The notes beneath the pieces are model-generated. The model made no database searches and was not told the origin of the DNA. It was given only the letters and a program-made list of their open reading frames with translations. A stretch of 64,000 nucleotides of DNA from Silvimonas soli. Its GTDB lineage: Bacteria > Pseudomonadota > Gammaproteobacteria > Burkholderiales > Chitinibacteraceae. The stretch's first letter is position 1; each line of letters begins with the position of its first letter. The translations under genes were made by a program, and so were the position numbers. Shown in pieces: positions 55,665 to 64,000 of this stretch. The stretch spans positions 4,337,001 to 4,401,000 of the forward strand of contig NZ_CP106736.1 in assembly GCF_030035605.1 (NCBI RefSeq), read 5' to 3'.

Positions 55665-56792
55665 TCAAGCGGCTAGAACAGGCAGCAACACATTGCGCAG
55701 TGCGGCGCAGACGCGGCTGACATCTTCGTTCTGCATGGCCGGGAACAGCGGCAGGCTTACTGTGGATTCACCCACCCGTTCGGCGTGAGGATACATGCCT
55801 TCCTTGAAGCCACGGGCGCGATACAGGCTAAACAAATGCAAGGCTGGGTAGTGGATACCTACGCCAATGCCTTGATCCTTCATACGGTTGATGAATTCGC
55901 CGCGGCTGATGCTCATGCGTGCCAGTGGCAGCAGCGGCTGGAACATATGCCAGTTGCTGTCATCGGACCACACCGGCATGGTCAAGCCCAGAGCAGGGTC
56001 GATTTGCTCGAAGTACAGCTTGGCCAGTTCTACCCGGCGCGCGTTAAAGGCATCCAGTCGCTTCAATTGGCCCAGGCCCACTGCCGCCGAGACATCGGTC
56101 AGATTGTATTTGCCGCCGGGCAAGTCGCAATCCATGGTGCCGTCTGGAAAGCGCGTCACGCCTTGCAGGCGCCATTTTTCAAACAGGCGCGCTTCTTCAG
56201 CATTGTTCATAACCAGCGCACCGCCTTCGGTGGTGGTCATGTTCTTGTTGGGGTGAAACGATACTGAACACAGGTCGCCAAAGCTGCCAACCCGCTTGCC
56301 ACCCCAAGTTGCACCTTGCGATTGGGCGGCGTCTTCCAGTACGCGCAGATTATGCTTTTTGGCGATGGCGTACAGGCGATCACGATCCACCGGCAAGCCC
56401 GCCAGATCCACCGGCAAGATTGCCTTGGTGCGGGGCGTGATGGCGGCTTCGACCAGATCCAGATCAATATTACGTGTGGCCGGGTCGACATCTACCAGCA
56501 CCGGCGTAGCGCCCGCGTTGATGATGATATTGGTGGTGGCAACCCAGGTCATCGGCGTGGTGATGACTTCATCGCCGGGTCCGATGTTCATCAGATGCAA
56601 TGCGATTTCCATGGCGCCAGTCGCAGAATTGACCACGCGCACCGGACGCCCGCCAAAGTATTCAGACAACCCGGCTTCCAGTGCTTGCACCTTGGGGCCG
56701 CTGGTAATCCAGCCACTGCGCAGCACATTGGCTACATCGGCAATGGTTTCTTCGTCAATGGAAGGGCGGGTAAACGGCAAAAAATCAGTCAT
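55665..56792 (-). CDS. arnB: UDP-4-amino-4-deoxy-L-arabinose aminotransferase
   Basis: PLP enzyme that aminates the 4-keto sugar. The 375-aa DegT/DnrJ-type protein has PLP lysine Lys183 in SFHPNKNMTTTEGGALV, GDEVITTPMTWVATTN and EDAAQSQGATW. ATG 56792 is 9 nt past the upstream SMR-type stop. Resemblance to ArnB (FLPFTRPSIDEETI N-terminus) is strong. Confidence 0.95.
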   Translation of the reverse strand: MTDFLPFTRPSIDEETIADVANVLRSGWITSGPKVQALEAGLSEYFGGRPVRVVNSATGAMEIALHLMNIGPGDEVITTPMTWVATTNIIINAGATPVLVDVDPATRNIDLDLVEAAITPRTKAILPVDLAGLPVDRDRLYAIAKKHNLRVLEDAAQSQGATWGGKRVGSFGDLCSVSFHPNKNMTTTEGGALVMNNAEEARLFEKWRLQGVTRFPDGTMDCDLPGGKYNLTDVSAAVGLGQLKRLDAFNARRVELAKLYFEQIDPALGLTMPVWSDDSNWHMFQPLLPLARMSISRGEFINRMKDQGIGVGIHYPALHLFSLYRARGFKEGMYPHAERVGESTVSLPLFPAMQNEDVSRVCAALRNVLLPVLAA

Positions 56793-56800
56793 CGCAACAA

Positions 56801-57172
56801 TCAACTCCGAGCAATCAGGAAAACGCCAACCATGATGATGCCAATGCCGGCGACGCGTTGTGAACTCAACGCTTCACCAAATAACTGCCAAGCCAGCAGC
56901 GCGTTGACAACATAACCAATCGACAGCATCGGGTAGGCCACGCTGACCTCAACCCGCGACAGCGCCAGAATCCACACCACCACGCTGATTACATAGCAAC
57001 TCAGGCCAGTCAGGATGTACGGATTGGTGCCCAGCTGCCAGCCTATCGGCAAAGCGTTAGAGAGCGAAAACTCAAAGTGACCAATGGTGCGTACGCCGGC
57101 TTTAAGGGCCAGTTGCGCCCCGGCATTGAGCAGCACGCCAATCAGAATCAACAGAAATTCAAGGGGTTTCAT
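56801..57172 (-). CDS. SMR-type four-helix membrane protein, ArnE/ArnF-like flippase subunit
   Basis: A 123-aa protein with four predicted membrane segments and the small-multidrug-resistance fold (LNAGAQLALKAG near the start, SVAYPMLSIGYVVNALLAW in helix 3-4). Position inside the arn operon suggests undecaprenyl-P-Ara4N translocation, as ArnE and ArnF do in E. coli as a pair; here only one subunit is present. Overlaps the arnT stop by 4 nt. Confidence 0.85.
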   Translation of the reverse strand: MKPLEFLLILIGVLLNAGAQLALKAGVRTIGHFEFSLSNALPIGWQLGTNPYILTGLSCYVISVVVWILALSRVEVSVAYPMLSIGYVVNALLAWQLFGEALSSQRVAGIGIIMVGVFLIARS

Positions 57173-58812
57173 GGTTTGGCAATCACAATGCGACGCGGGT
57201 CGCTGGTTACGACAGTCATGGGCAAGCCGAGCTTTTGCAGCTTGTCATAGGTACCTTTGGCCATCACGGCCATGGGCGCGGCATCGGTTTGCCAGCGGCG
57301 CATGAATTCATCCAGATGGATCAGTTTGTCGGGTTCGGAAGTCTGACCCAGTTTGAATTCATCGACGTAATCCACAAATTGCAGAGTTCGTTTCAGATAA
57401 AACGGCAGCGTCTGATCGTAATAATCGACCGAATACAGCGTTGTTTGCGGCGTAATGCGTGGCTGCATGGCCTGCACGAGGTAATAGCTGGAATTGGTAG
57501 CGGCGAAAGACTCGTGTCCGACCATTGGCAACTGGCAGCCAATCAATCCGCCGATCACGGCGCTGGCAATTGCCGCGCTTTTACAGCCTTTGCTGGCGAA
57601 GACCCAGGCAGCAATACCTGCAGCGGTCAGTACCACCCCAGCCGCGGTAAGCCACAAGGAATACGCGTGGTTAATGGCAACGGGCGTGCGGTCGTTACCG
57701 TGCATGCCAAAAATCTGCGCGCCGATGATCAACGCGATCCCGGCTATCACCAGCCAGCCCAGATGCCAGCGCAATGCCTTGGCGGAAACCCGGTCCAGCA
57801 CTTGTGCAGCCAGCATGGCCAACGCCGGAAAAATCGGCAGGATGTAAGAGGGCAGCTTGGAATCAGATTTGGAGAAAAACGCAAAAATGAATACGGCCCA
57901 GATCAGTAGAAAACGGTTGGTCTGAAAACGCTGGCTAGTTTCTTTCTGCCAACCTGTTTTCAATGCTTGCGGCAAAAAGCTGGTCCACGGAATCATCCCG
58001 GCGATCAGGATCGGGATGAAGTACCACAATGGCCCGACTCGGTTGTGCTCGGTGGTGGTAAAACGCTGGAAATGCTCATGCACAAAGAAGAACCAGAGGA
58101 ACTCCGAATTGGCGCGAGACACCAGAAAGAACCAGGGCACTGTGATCAACAACATCAACAGCAAACCCTTGACGATATGCAGCTTCAACCACATCCGGGC
58201 ATCGCGCTGGATGATCGAATACAACACCAGCACGGCGCCGGGCAGCACCAGTCCGATCAAACCCTTGGACAGAATCGCCAGGCCCATGGCGGCCCAACAG
58301 GTGAGCATCCAGTTGCGGGTTTCTTTGGCGGTGGCAGAGTCACGCTGGGCGAGTACAAACGCGCCCATGCCTAACGTCATGAAATAGCTGACGCCCATAT
58401 CCAGCGTCAGAAAGTGCCCATTACCCAGCCACCAGGCGCAGCTGGCCAGCATGGCTGCGGCGTACCAGGCGGTGCGCTCACCCCACAGGCGACGGGAAAC
58501 ATAAAACGTAAACAGGATGCCCAGAAAGCCGGTCAGCCCCGGCCAGATGCGGGCGGCGAATTCGCTCTCGCCCAACACTTCAAAGCTGGCGGCGGTGGCC
58601 CAATATTGCAGTGCGGGCTTCTCGAAATACTTGATGCCATTCAGACGCGGCGTAACCCAGTCGCCCGAGACAGTCATCTCGCGGGCGATTTCGGAGTAAC
58701 GGCCTTCATCCGGATTGATGACTTTGCGGTAACCCAGCGTACCGAACCACAGAACGGCAAGCAGAATCACGAGCAACAGGCGAGCCCAAGGCTTGGAGGT
58801 GAATTCAGTCAT
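57169..58812 (-). CDS. arnT: Undecaprenyl-phosphate-alpha-L-Ara4N lipid A transferase
   Basis: Transfers L-Ara4N from its lipid carrier to lipid A on the periplasmic side, giving cationic-peptide resistance. The 547-aa product has the ArnT first loop motif NPDEGRYSEIAREM, TPRLNGIKYFEKPALQYW, GLAILSKGLIGLVLPG and a long C-terminal soluble domain. It heads the operon arnT, SMR-type, arnB, arnC and two arnA halves. No PmrA-like box was identified in the 120 bases upstream. Confidence 0.94.
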   Translation of the reverse strand: MTEFTSKPWARLLLVILLAVLWFGTLGYRKVINPDEGRYSEIAREMTVSGDWVTPRLNGIKYFEKPALQYWATAASFEVLGESEFAARIWPGLTGFLGILFTFYVSRRLWGERTAWYAAAMLASCAWWLGNGHFLTLDMGVSYFMTLGMGAFVLAQRDSATAKETRNWMLTCWAAMGLAILSKGLIGLVLPGAVLVLYSIIQRDARMWLKLHIVKGLLLMLLITVPWFFLVSRANSEFLWFFFVHEHFQRFTTTEHNRVGPLWYFIPILIAGMIPWTSFLPQALKTGWQKETSQRFQTNRFLLIWAVFIFAFFSKSDSKLPSYILPIFPALAMLAAQVLDRVSAKALRWHLGWLVIAGIALIIGAQIFGMHGNDRTPVAINHAYSLWLTAAGVVLTAAGIAAWVFASKGCKSAAIASAVIGGLIGCQLPMVGHESFAATNSSYYLVQAMQPRITPQTTLYSVDYYDQTLPFYLKRTLQFVDYVDEFKLGQTSEPDKLIHLDEFMRRWQTDAAPMAVMAKGTYDKLQKLGLPMTVVTSDPRRIVIAKP

Positions 58813-58932
58813 CTGATCAGCATAGCGTCAAAACGCGGCATTGTACCTGAATGGCAGGCCTCACAGCTTAGGGCAGACTTATGCCTCTGTAACGGTCGTT
58901 TGCTGGCAGACAATGAAACAATGGCCGCGAAA

Positions 58933-59562
58933 CTATTTTTCACGCCAGCCTTTCAGTAGTACCAGCACGGCGCCGGACCCACCATCCACCGCGCGTGCCT
59001 GACTAAAACCAAGCACTTCATCGCGTTGCGCCAGCCAGTTTTTCAGCTTGAGCTTAAGCACCGGTTCGCGATTGACCGAACCCAGACCCTTGCCGTGAAT
59101 GATTCGCACGCAGCGTTTGTTAGTGCGACGGCAATGCAAGAGAAACTCCGCCACGGCCAGGCGGGCGCTATCACTGTTCATGCCATGCAGATCAAGTTGC
59201 GCCTGCACCACCCACTCGCCGCGCCGCAATTTGCGCAAGGTCTCCATCTTGAGGCCAGGCCGGATAAACAGCAGCTCTTCGCCGCTTTCCAGTTCATCCC
59301 ATGGCCACAGGTCGGACATGGCGTCCGCCATAACCGCCGCTTCATCCTTCTCGTGCTGCCTGGGCCAGGGGCTGGGCTTGGCACGCGGATACTCAAAACG
59401 GGCCGGTCGATAAAGCTTTACCACCCCCTGGGTCGCGGCCAGAAACAATTCGTGATCGGTGGGTTCTGAAGGAATGATCGGCGCCGGTTTGGGCGCAGCC
59501 TGAGTTTGCTGAACCAGCGTCTTTTTGATTTGCTTCAGGCGCTGCTTCAGGTCGGCACTCAT
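58933..59562 (-). CDS. Smr-domain DNA endonuclease-like protein
   Basis: A 209-aa protein from ATG 59562 (an upstream open frame would run into trxB). A charged N-terminal region precedes a C-terminal Smr domain with LDLHGMNSD and IIHGKGLGS. Stand-alone Smr proteins such as SmrA/SmrB show nuclease activity; the exact role is unknown. The N-terminal KQRLKQIKKTL helix is typical of the short proteobacterial family. Confidence 0.88.
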   Translation of the reverse strand: MSADLKQRLKQIKKTLVQQTQAAPKPAPIIPSEPTDHELFLAATQGVVKLYRPARFEYPRAKPSPWPRQHEKDEAAVMADAMSDLWPWDELESGEELLFIRPGLKMETLRKLRRGEWVVQAQLDLHGMNSDSARLAVAEFLLHCRRTNKRCVRIIHGKGLGSVNREPVLKLKLKNWLAQRDEVLGFSQARAVDGGSGAVLVLLKGWREK

Positions 59563-59691
59563 GATGAATAAATAATTGCGGTTCGATGGCGGCAACATAA
59601 CATGTGTTGCCGGATTTGTTGAGTTTTGCGGGGGCCGGACCAACCAGCGCAGCGTCTGCGGCGTCAGTTGGGCGCGGCGAGCATAAAAAAA

Positions 59692-59709
59692 CCGCACCCG
59701 AAGGTGCGG
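59692..59709 (-). terminator. Terminator after trxB
   Basis: A 7-bp perfect stem CCGCACC / GGTGCGG with a stable TTCG-type tetraloop and seven T on the minus strand. Confidence 0.93.
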
Positions 59710-59740
59710 CTTGTCCACAGAGCGGGTCGGCCGTCCGGGT

Positions 59741-60694
59741 TTAGCGCAAAGTTTCCAGGTAACGATCCGCATCCAGCGCGGCCTGGCAACCGCTGGCAGC
59801 GGAGGTCACTGCCTGACGGTAGATATGATCTTGCACGTCGCCGGCAGCAAATACGCCCGGCACGCTGGTTGCGGTAGCGCCGCCGTCACGACCACCCTTG
59901 GTGATCAGGTAACCGGTGCTGTCCATCTCCAGTTGACCCTTGAAGATGTCGGTATTGGGCTTGTGGCCAATGGCAATAAACACGCCAGCGACTTCCATGT
60001 TTTTGGTGCTGCCATCAATCGACGATTTCAGACGAGCGCCAGTCACACCGGAAGCATCACCCAGCACTTCATCCAGAGTCTGGTTCACTTCCAGCGAAAT
60101 CTTGCCTTCAGCAACCTTGGCCATCAGATGATCAACCAGAATCTTCTCGGCACGGAAGGTGTCACGACGGTGAATCAGGGTGACGTGGTTGGCAATGTTG
60201 GCCAGGTACAGTGCTTCTTCAACAGCGGTATTGCCGCCGCCGACTACCGCGACCTTCTGGCCGCGATAGAAGAAACCATCACATGTAGCACAAGCAGAGA
60301 CGCCCTTGCCTGCAAAAGCTTCTTCGCTAGGCAAGCCGATGTACTGCGCCGAAGCACCAGTAGCAATAATCAGTGCGTCGCAGGTGTATTCACCGGCATC
60401 GCCGACCAGACGGATTGGTTTCTCGTGCAGATGCGTGGTGTGGATGTGGTCAAACAGGATTTCGGTACCAAAGCGCTCAGCATGCTTTTGAAAGCGCACC
60501 ATCAATTCCGGGCCTTGCACGCCATCGGCATCAGCAGGCCAGTTGTCTACGTCGGTGGTGGTGGTCAGTTGGCCGCCTTGTGCCAGACCGGTGATTAGCA
60601 CTGGCTTGAGGTTGGCGCGTGCCGCGTACACGGCAGCGGTGTAACCCGCCGGGCCGGAACCAAGGATAAGCAGACCGGAATGTTTGGTGGACAT
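59741..60694 (-). CDS. trxB: Thioredoxin reductase
   Basis: NADPH-dependent flavoenzyme reducing thioredoxin. The 317-aa product has FAD motif GSGPAG, the redox-active CATC (Cys135, Cys138), the NADPH motif VVGGGNTAVEEALYLANIA in part, and the C-terminal GVFAAGDVQD. Normal length (E. coli 321). Divergent from the MCE cluster across 269 bases with nothing further recognised. Confidence 0.98.
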   Translation of the reverse strand: MSTKHSGLLILGSGPAGYTAAVYAARANLKPVLITGLAQGGQLTTTTDVDNWPADADGVQGPELMVRFQKHAERFGTEILFDHIHTTHLHEKPIRLVGDAGEYTCDALIIATGASAQYIGLPSEEAFAGKGVSACATCDGFFYRGQKVAVVGGGNTAVEEALYLANIANHVTLIHRRDTFRAEKILVDHLMAKVAEGKISLEVNQTLDEVLGDASGVTGARLKSSIDGSTKNMEVAGVFIAIGHKPNTDIFKGQLEMDSTGYLITKGGRDGGATATSVPGVFAAGDVQDHIYRQAVTSAASGCQAALDADRYLETLR

Positions 60695-60963
60695 GAGATA
60701 TTTTCCTGTGTGAAGACCGCAAACTGGTTGTTAGTTTAATTCATTGAATCCAGTCGATCTAATCGAAAATGACTATTAGCGTGATTTGCAGATTGGGGTT
60801 GCCCACGGTTTTGCCAAGATGTGGTCGCGGCCGCCAGTGTCCGGCCTCTATAAGCTGTGATACACGGCAATGGCGGAGTCTGACGCAGTTTTGTTGCAGG
60901 CTTTCAATGCAGGTTATAGTGCTGCTTCGCTAATGATATTCAAGGGCATCTGCTCCGGATCGC

Positions 60964-61668
60964 ATGCTGCTACGACGCATATTTTTGCCCCTTTTCAGGC
61001 CGCTAGCCGGTTTGCAGCATGCCGCCGTCAGACGGGTGCTGCTTAAACAAATTTACTTTACCGGTAACGAGGCGGCATTTCTGATCTTGCTGATCGGTTT
61101 TGCGCTGGGTGGCATTGTGGTGGCGATGCTGCACGGGCAATACGGGCAAAGTCAGGAATCCTCATTGCGCTTGCTGGCCTCGCTGGGTTTTCGCGAGATC
61201 AGTCCGTTGCTGGCGGCGATTATCCTGGTGGCGCGTTCGTCTTCGGCCGTGGCGAGTGAACTGGCCACCATGCAAGTACATGGAGAGATTCGCAGTTTGT
61301 ATCGCATGGGCATTCCGTTGGGCGCTTATTTGATAGTGCCACGCGTATTGGGCATGACCATTGCGTGCATTGGGCTGTCGTTTTATCTGGCCGTTGCTGC
61401 CCAGTTGGGTGGGGCAGTCCTCGGGGCCGGGGCCGATGTTACCTATCAGGTGATCGAGTTTGATCGCATGTTGAGTCTGGAGCAGGTGCTGACGTGCCTG
61501 GCCAAGGCAGCCTTGTTTGGCGCTGCTGCCAGTTTGCTGGCCTGTTACGTCGGTCTGCGAGTGGGGCCTTATGTTACAGATATCCCCAAAGCGTCATCGC
61601 GATCTGTTGTGCGCGGACTAAGCGCCGTATTTGTGCTCGATTTCATGTGGTCGTTATGGATCTCCTGA
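60964..61668 (+). CDS. MlaE-family ABC permease
   Basis: Membrane permease of an MCE lipid transporter. The 234-aa product has the MlaE pattern: a short N-terminal amphipathic stretch, about five membrane segments, IYFTGNEAAFLILLIGFALGGIVV, ILVARSSSAVASELATM, YRMGIPLGAYLIVPRVLG and a GASLLACYVGL-type end. First gene of the cluster. Its coding region overlaps the next gene by 13 nt. Confidence 0.9.
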   Translation: MLLRRIFLPLFRPLAGLQHAAVRRVLLKQIYFTGNEAAFLILLIGFALGGIVVAMLHGQYGQSQESSLRLLASLGFREISPLLAAIILVARSSSAVASELATMQVHGEIRSLYRMGIPLGAYLIVPRVLGMTIACIGLSFYLAVAAQLGGAVLGAGADVTYQVIEFDRMLSLEQVLTCLAKAALFGAAASLLACYVGLRVGPYVTDIPKASSRSVVRGLSAVFVLDFMWSLWIS

Positions 61669-62231
61669 AGCTGTCTGACGGACTCGCTTTGTCACTGGAG
61701 CCGGGCCAGCGTTACTGGCTGGTGACAGGTCAAGAACAGCAATTGCAAACGCGCTTTGACGAATGCGCCAGTGCCTTGCACAAACTCAAGCCAGGATCGG
61801 CCGCTGCGCTGGAAAGCAGCGGCGGGCTGCTCAGCAATTTGCGGGTGTGGGAAAACCTGGTGTTGCCAGCCTGGTATCATCAGCAACCGCCTTTGGCAGA
61901 CCTGGAGCAACGTTTTGTGGCAGCCTTTGCCCGGCTGGGAATTGACGGTGAGCAACTGGAAAAAACCGCCAGCGCTTTGCCAGCAAGTCTTGATCGGGAG
62001 CATAAGCGCCAATTGGCGCTGGTGCGAGCCATGGTCCAGCAGCCCGCTTTTTTATTGACGGATCAAGACTGGTACGGCTGGATCGTGCGTTCCGCGCCCG
62101 GTGTGTATCGCGAACTGTTTGACGAACTGGCCGACGTAGCGCCGGTTATCGTGCTGGGGGTGGGTTCACCTGACCTGGCGCGTGGGCTGGTTGAAGTCTT
62201 GCCGAATGTGGCCAATGAGCCTGCCGGATAA
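61656..62231 (+). CDS. Degenerate ABC ATPase-like subunit (MlaF position)
   Basis: A 191-aa protein at the position of the MlaF ATPase, starting at ATG 61656. The register of an ABC domain can be followed, but the Walker A position reads TGQEQQLQ (24-31), the Q-loop glutamine is replaced (ESSGGLLSNL), the signature reads SALPASLDR instead of LSGGQ, Walker B is LLTDQ with no glutamate, and the H-loop histidine is absent (VGSPD). SNLRVWENLVLPA and RQLALVRAMVQQP still match MlaF spacing. It is open and intact, so a non-catalytic subunit is likely, not a decaying gene. Confidence 0.8.
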   Translation: MDLLKLSDGLALSLEPGQRYWLVTGQEQQLQTRFDECASALHKLKPGSAAALESSGGLLSNLRVWENLVLPAWYHQQPPLADLEQRFVAAFARLGIDGEQLEKTASALPASLDREHKRQLALVRAMVQQPAFLLTDQDWYGWIVRSAPGVYRELFDELADVAPVIVLGVGSPDLARGLVEVLPNVANEPAG

Positions 62232-62364
62232 CAGTGGGGTGCCTCACGAACATCAGCCACCTGGCGATTGCATGCAAATATGTATATGAAATGTTGTCGG
62301 CGAGGCGCCTGAAGAGTGCCACCGTGAAACCTCCATCCAGAACCGCACCTGAAATCGATTGCCT

Positions 62365-63354
62365 ATGCCCATAAAATATCTGAGAGACACCGACGCGCGC
62401 TTCCAGTGGCTGGGCTGGCGGGTGGGGGTGTTTATTGCTGCTGGCTTTTTGTGCTTTGTGGCGTTGGTGGTGCTGCTGGCGATTCGGCAGGGCTATTTCA
62501 CCCCCAAGACCCGTTTGTCTTTTGTGGCCGAGAGCGGCAATAGCATGAGCACTGGCATGCAGGTGCGTCTGTCGGGCTTCAAAATTGGCGTCGTGGACCG
62601 GGTGGCGCTGAACGACCAGGCCAAGGTGGACGTGGAGTTGCTGATTGAGAACCGGTATATCAAATGGGTAAAACCGGACTCGGTGGCGCTGCTGCAGCAG
62701 GACGGTTTTCTGGGTGACCACTTTATCGAGATCGCCGGGGGTACCGCGACTGCGCTCCCGATCGAGGAGGGCGGCAAGCTGATTTTCGCGCCGGTCATGG
62801 GTTTGTCCGAGATTGCTGCGGATTTGCGCCAGAGAACCATCCCGGTGATCGATTCCGTGCATGAGATGCTGGAATTCATGAATGACCCCAAAGGTGACGT
62901 GCGCGGCACACTAGCCAATCTGAACCAGTTCAGTGCCGAACTGCGCGAAACACGCAAATCGCTGGATCTGGTGCTGGCTCATCTGGATCAAGTGGCTGCC
63001 AAAGACCTCCCCGCTACTTTGAGCGATGCCAGACAGGCCGCGCAACGAGCTGACCAAGTATTGCAGACGGCGGACAGGGCCGCGTCTGATGTTGCGGCGC
63101 GCTTGCCGGGTATTCTCGAACATGCCAACACCACCGCCAGCGAGGCTGCAGCGCTGGCAACCACCGCGCACCAAATGGTCGACAAAGTTGCGCCACAGGT
63201 GCCGGGCCTGGTGCGTGACACCGGTGATTTGGTGCAAACCGGCAATGATTTGACCGAAGGCGCCGCACGCAGCTGGCCGTTCAATCGCTGGATCGATGCG
63301 GCGCAGGCTTCGGCGCCCATTCCCGATAGCCGCCAGGGCGGGGGTGCGCAATGA
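62365..63354 (+). CDS. MlaD-like MCE-domain protein
   Basis: Inner-membrane-anchored periplasmic lipid-binding subunit. The 329-aa product has an N-terminal membrane helix (about 17-42), an MCE domain (about 46-125; RLSGFKIGVVDRVAL, QDGFLGDHFIEIAGG), then a long helical, Ala/Thr-rich C-terminal part (130-290). The ATG at 62365 is used; a TTG at 62359 is open. E. coli MlaD is 183 aa, so this is a longer variant. Confidence 0.92.
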   Translation: MPIKYLRDTDARFQWLGWRVGVFIAAGFLCFVALVVLLAIRQGYFTPKTRLSFVAESGNSMSTGMQVRLSGFKIGVVDRVALNDQAKVDVELLIENRYIKWVKPDSVALLQQDGFLGDHFIEIAGGTATALPIEEGGKLIFAPVMGLSEIAADLRQRTIPVIDSVHEMLEFMNDPKGDVRGTLANLNQFSAELRETRKSLDLVLAHLDQVAAKDLPATLSDARQAAQRADQVLQTADRAASDVAARLPGILEHANTTASEAAALATTAHQMVDKVAPQVPGLVRDTGDLVQTGNDLTEGAARSWPFNRWIDAAQASAPIPDSRQGGGAQ

Positions 63355-64000
63355 AGATTCGCTTTCATTGGTATGTGGCTTTGTTACTGGCATTGCTGGT
63401 TGCCGGTTGCGGCTCCAGTCCCGTCGCCTCTGCGCCGATTGCGCTGGCGCAAGCGCGGGCCGAGGTGGTTGCCGCCAATCGAGGAATGCAGCGCCACGAA
63501 TGGGATAGCGCCATCGCCCACTGGCAGTTGGCCTTGCGTTTATATTCATCGGTGGATAACTGGGGCGGGCAGGGCGAAGCACGGCTTGGATTGGCCAATG
63601 CCTACGCCATGCACGGGCAGCGCAATCTGGCACGCAATACGCTGACAGGCATGCTTGATCAAACCTTGTTTAGTCAGGCGCAGCGTACGCAAGCGGCCTA
63701 TCAACTGGCACTGCTCGCACTGCCCGATACCGGCGCGGCCGTGTCATATCTAAAGCAGTCGCAAACGCTTTGCGCCGGGCAATGTGCCTTGGTGGCGCAA
63801 TTGACCAACCTGGAGGCACGCATCCAGCTAACCCAGGGGAATGCGGCAGTGGCACTGGCTCTGGCGCAGACTGTGCTCGCGCATCCGGAAGGTATTCCCG
63901 AGTCAGAGCAAGCGCATGCCTGGCGACTGGTGGCGGAGTCGAAACTCCAGCTCGCCGATAGCGCTGGTGGCTGGCTGGCTTTGCAGCAGGCCTTGACCAT
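63351..64000 (+). CDS. Envelope lipoprotein with helical repeats, 3' truncated by window edge
   Basis: Starts at ATG 63351, overlapping the MlaD-like stop by 4 nt, and stays open to the end of the window (216 codons visible). N-terminus has a lipoprotein signal ending LVAGC with Cys20 as the lipidated residue. The rest is Ala/Gln/Leu-rich helical repeats resembling tetratricopeptide units (ARLGLANAYAMHGQRNLA; AYQLALLALPD), which suggests a PilF/NlpI-like TPR lipoprotein rather than the DUF330 (PqiC-type) lipoprotein of known MCE systems. Function unknown. Confidence 0.82.
   Translation, partial: MKIRFHWYVALLLALLVAGCGSSPVASAPIALAQARAEVVAANRGMQRHEWDSAIAHWQLALRLYSSVDNWGGQGEARLGLANAYAMHGQRNLARNTLTGMLDQTLFSQAQRTQAAYQLALLALPDTGAAVSYLKQSQTLCAGQCALVAQLTNLEARIQLTQGNAAVALALAQTVLAHPEGIPESEQAHAWRLVAESKLQLADSAGGWLALQQALT

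Noticed and set aside
61656..62231. The MlaF-position gene as a sequencing-error pseudogene
   Set aside because: The frame is uninterrupted, the overlap with the permease is tidy, and every motif is substituted rather than frameshifted.
1..64000. tRNA, rRNA or CRISPR arrays
   Set aside because: No cloverleaf-like sequences with T-loop and CCA-type ends, no rRNA segments and no regularly spaced repeats were seen in the intergenic gaps.

Overview
The window is a dense Gram-negative chromosomal segment with no phage, transposase, rRNA or tRNA. Split arn genes, a lolC-lolD pair, glnD-map, minCDE, ppsR beside ppsA, nirBD with a Rieske-type NirD, and glycyl-radical fermentation genes behind an FNR-like site suggest a facultatively anaerobic betaproteobacterium, possibly of the Neisseriales. 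That placement is inference from protein resemblance and gene order; no marker gene was compared.

Layout. 1-2048 holds the 3' part of cstA and a YbdD-type gene carrying two YbdD-like repeats. 2400-7104 is a tightly packed four-gene cassette: lipoprotein sulfatase, formylglycine-generating enzyme, MetQ/NlpA-like binding protein and YkgJ-like cysteine-cluster protein. A second, broken copy of the ybdD 3' end (about 7163-7271) lies on its far side, so the cassette is bracketed by 106-bp direct repeats that are 93% identical. 7601-10429 is nirBD behind a perfect FNR-type palindrome. 10537-20751 carries an MFS-PlsC fusion, a chemoreceptor, anmK, tyrS, a small unknown gene, a histone-deacetylase-like enzyme and lolDC. 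20866-24388 is the pyruvate formate-lyase locus (pflA, a 63-aa glycyl radical protein, pflB). 24752-31227 has prfC, a multi-PAS sensor kinase and uup. 31518-37148 has two small unknown genes, a MltF-like lytic transglycosylase, glnD and map. 37244-43763 has minCDE, two tandem ppsR genes and ppsA. 43914-50617 has an acetylornithine-type aminotransferase, mgtC, a pit transporter, selO, ybaK and a cobalamin adenosyltransferase. 50662-58812 has an isolated ArnT-like glycosyltransferase facing an arn (4-amino-4-deoxy-arabinose lipid A) operon in which arnA is split in two and arnD is absent. 58933-60694 has a Smr-domain gene and trxB. 60964-64000 is an MCE (Mla-like) lipid-transport cluster whose ATPase-position subunit has lost all recognisable nucleotide-binding motifs; the last gene, a lipoprotein, runs off the window.

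The observations I would follow up first are the repeat-bracketed sulfatase cassette, with its non-canonical CAITR active-site motif and exported FGE, and the Mla-like cluster with a pseudo-ATPase. Next are the minimal glycyl radical protein, the tandem ppsR pair, the arn operon without arnD, and the nested hairpin in the mgtC leader.
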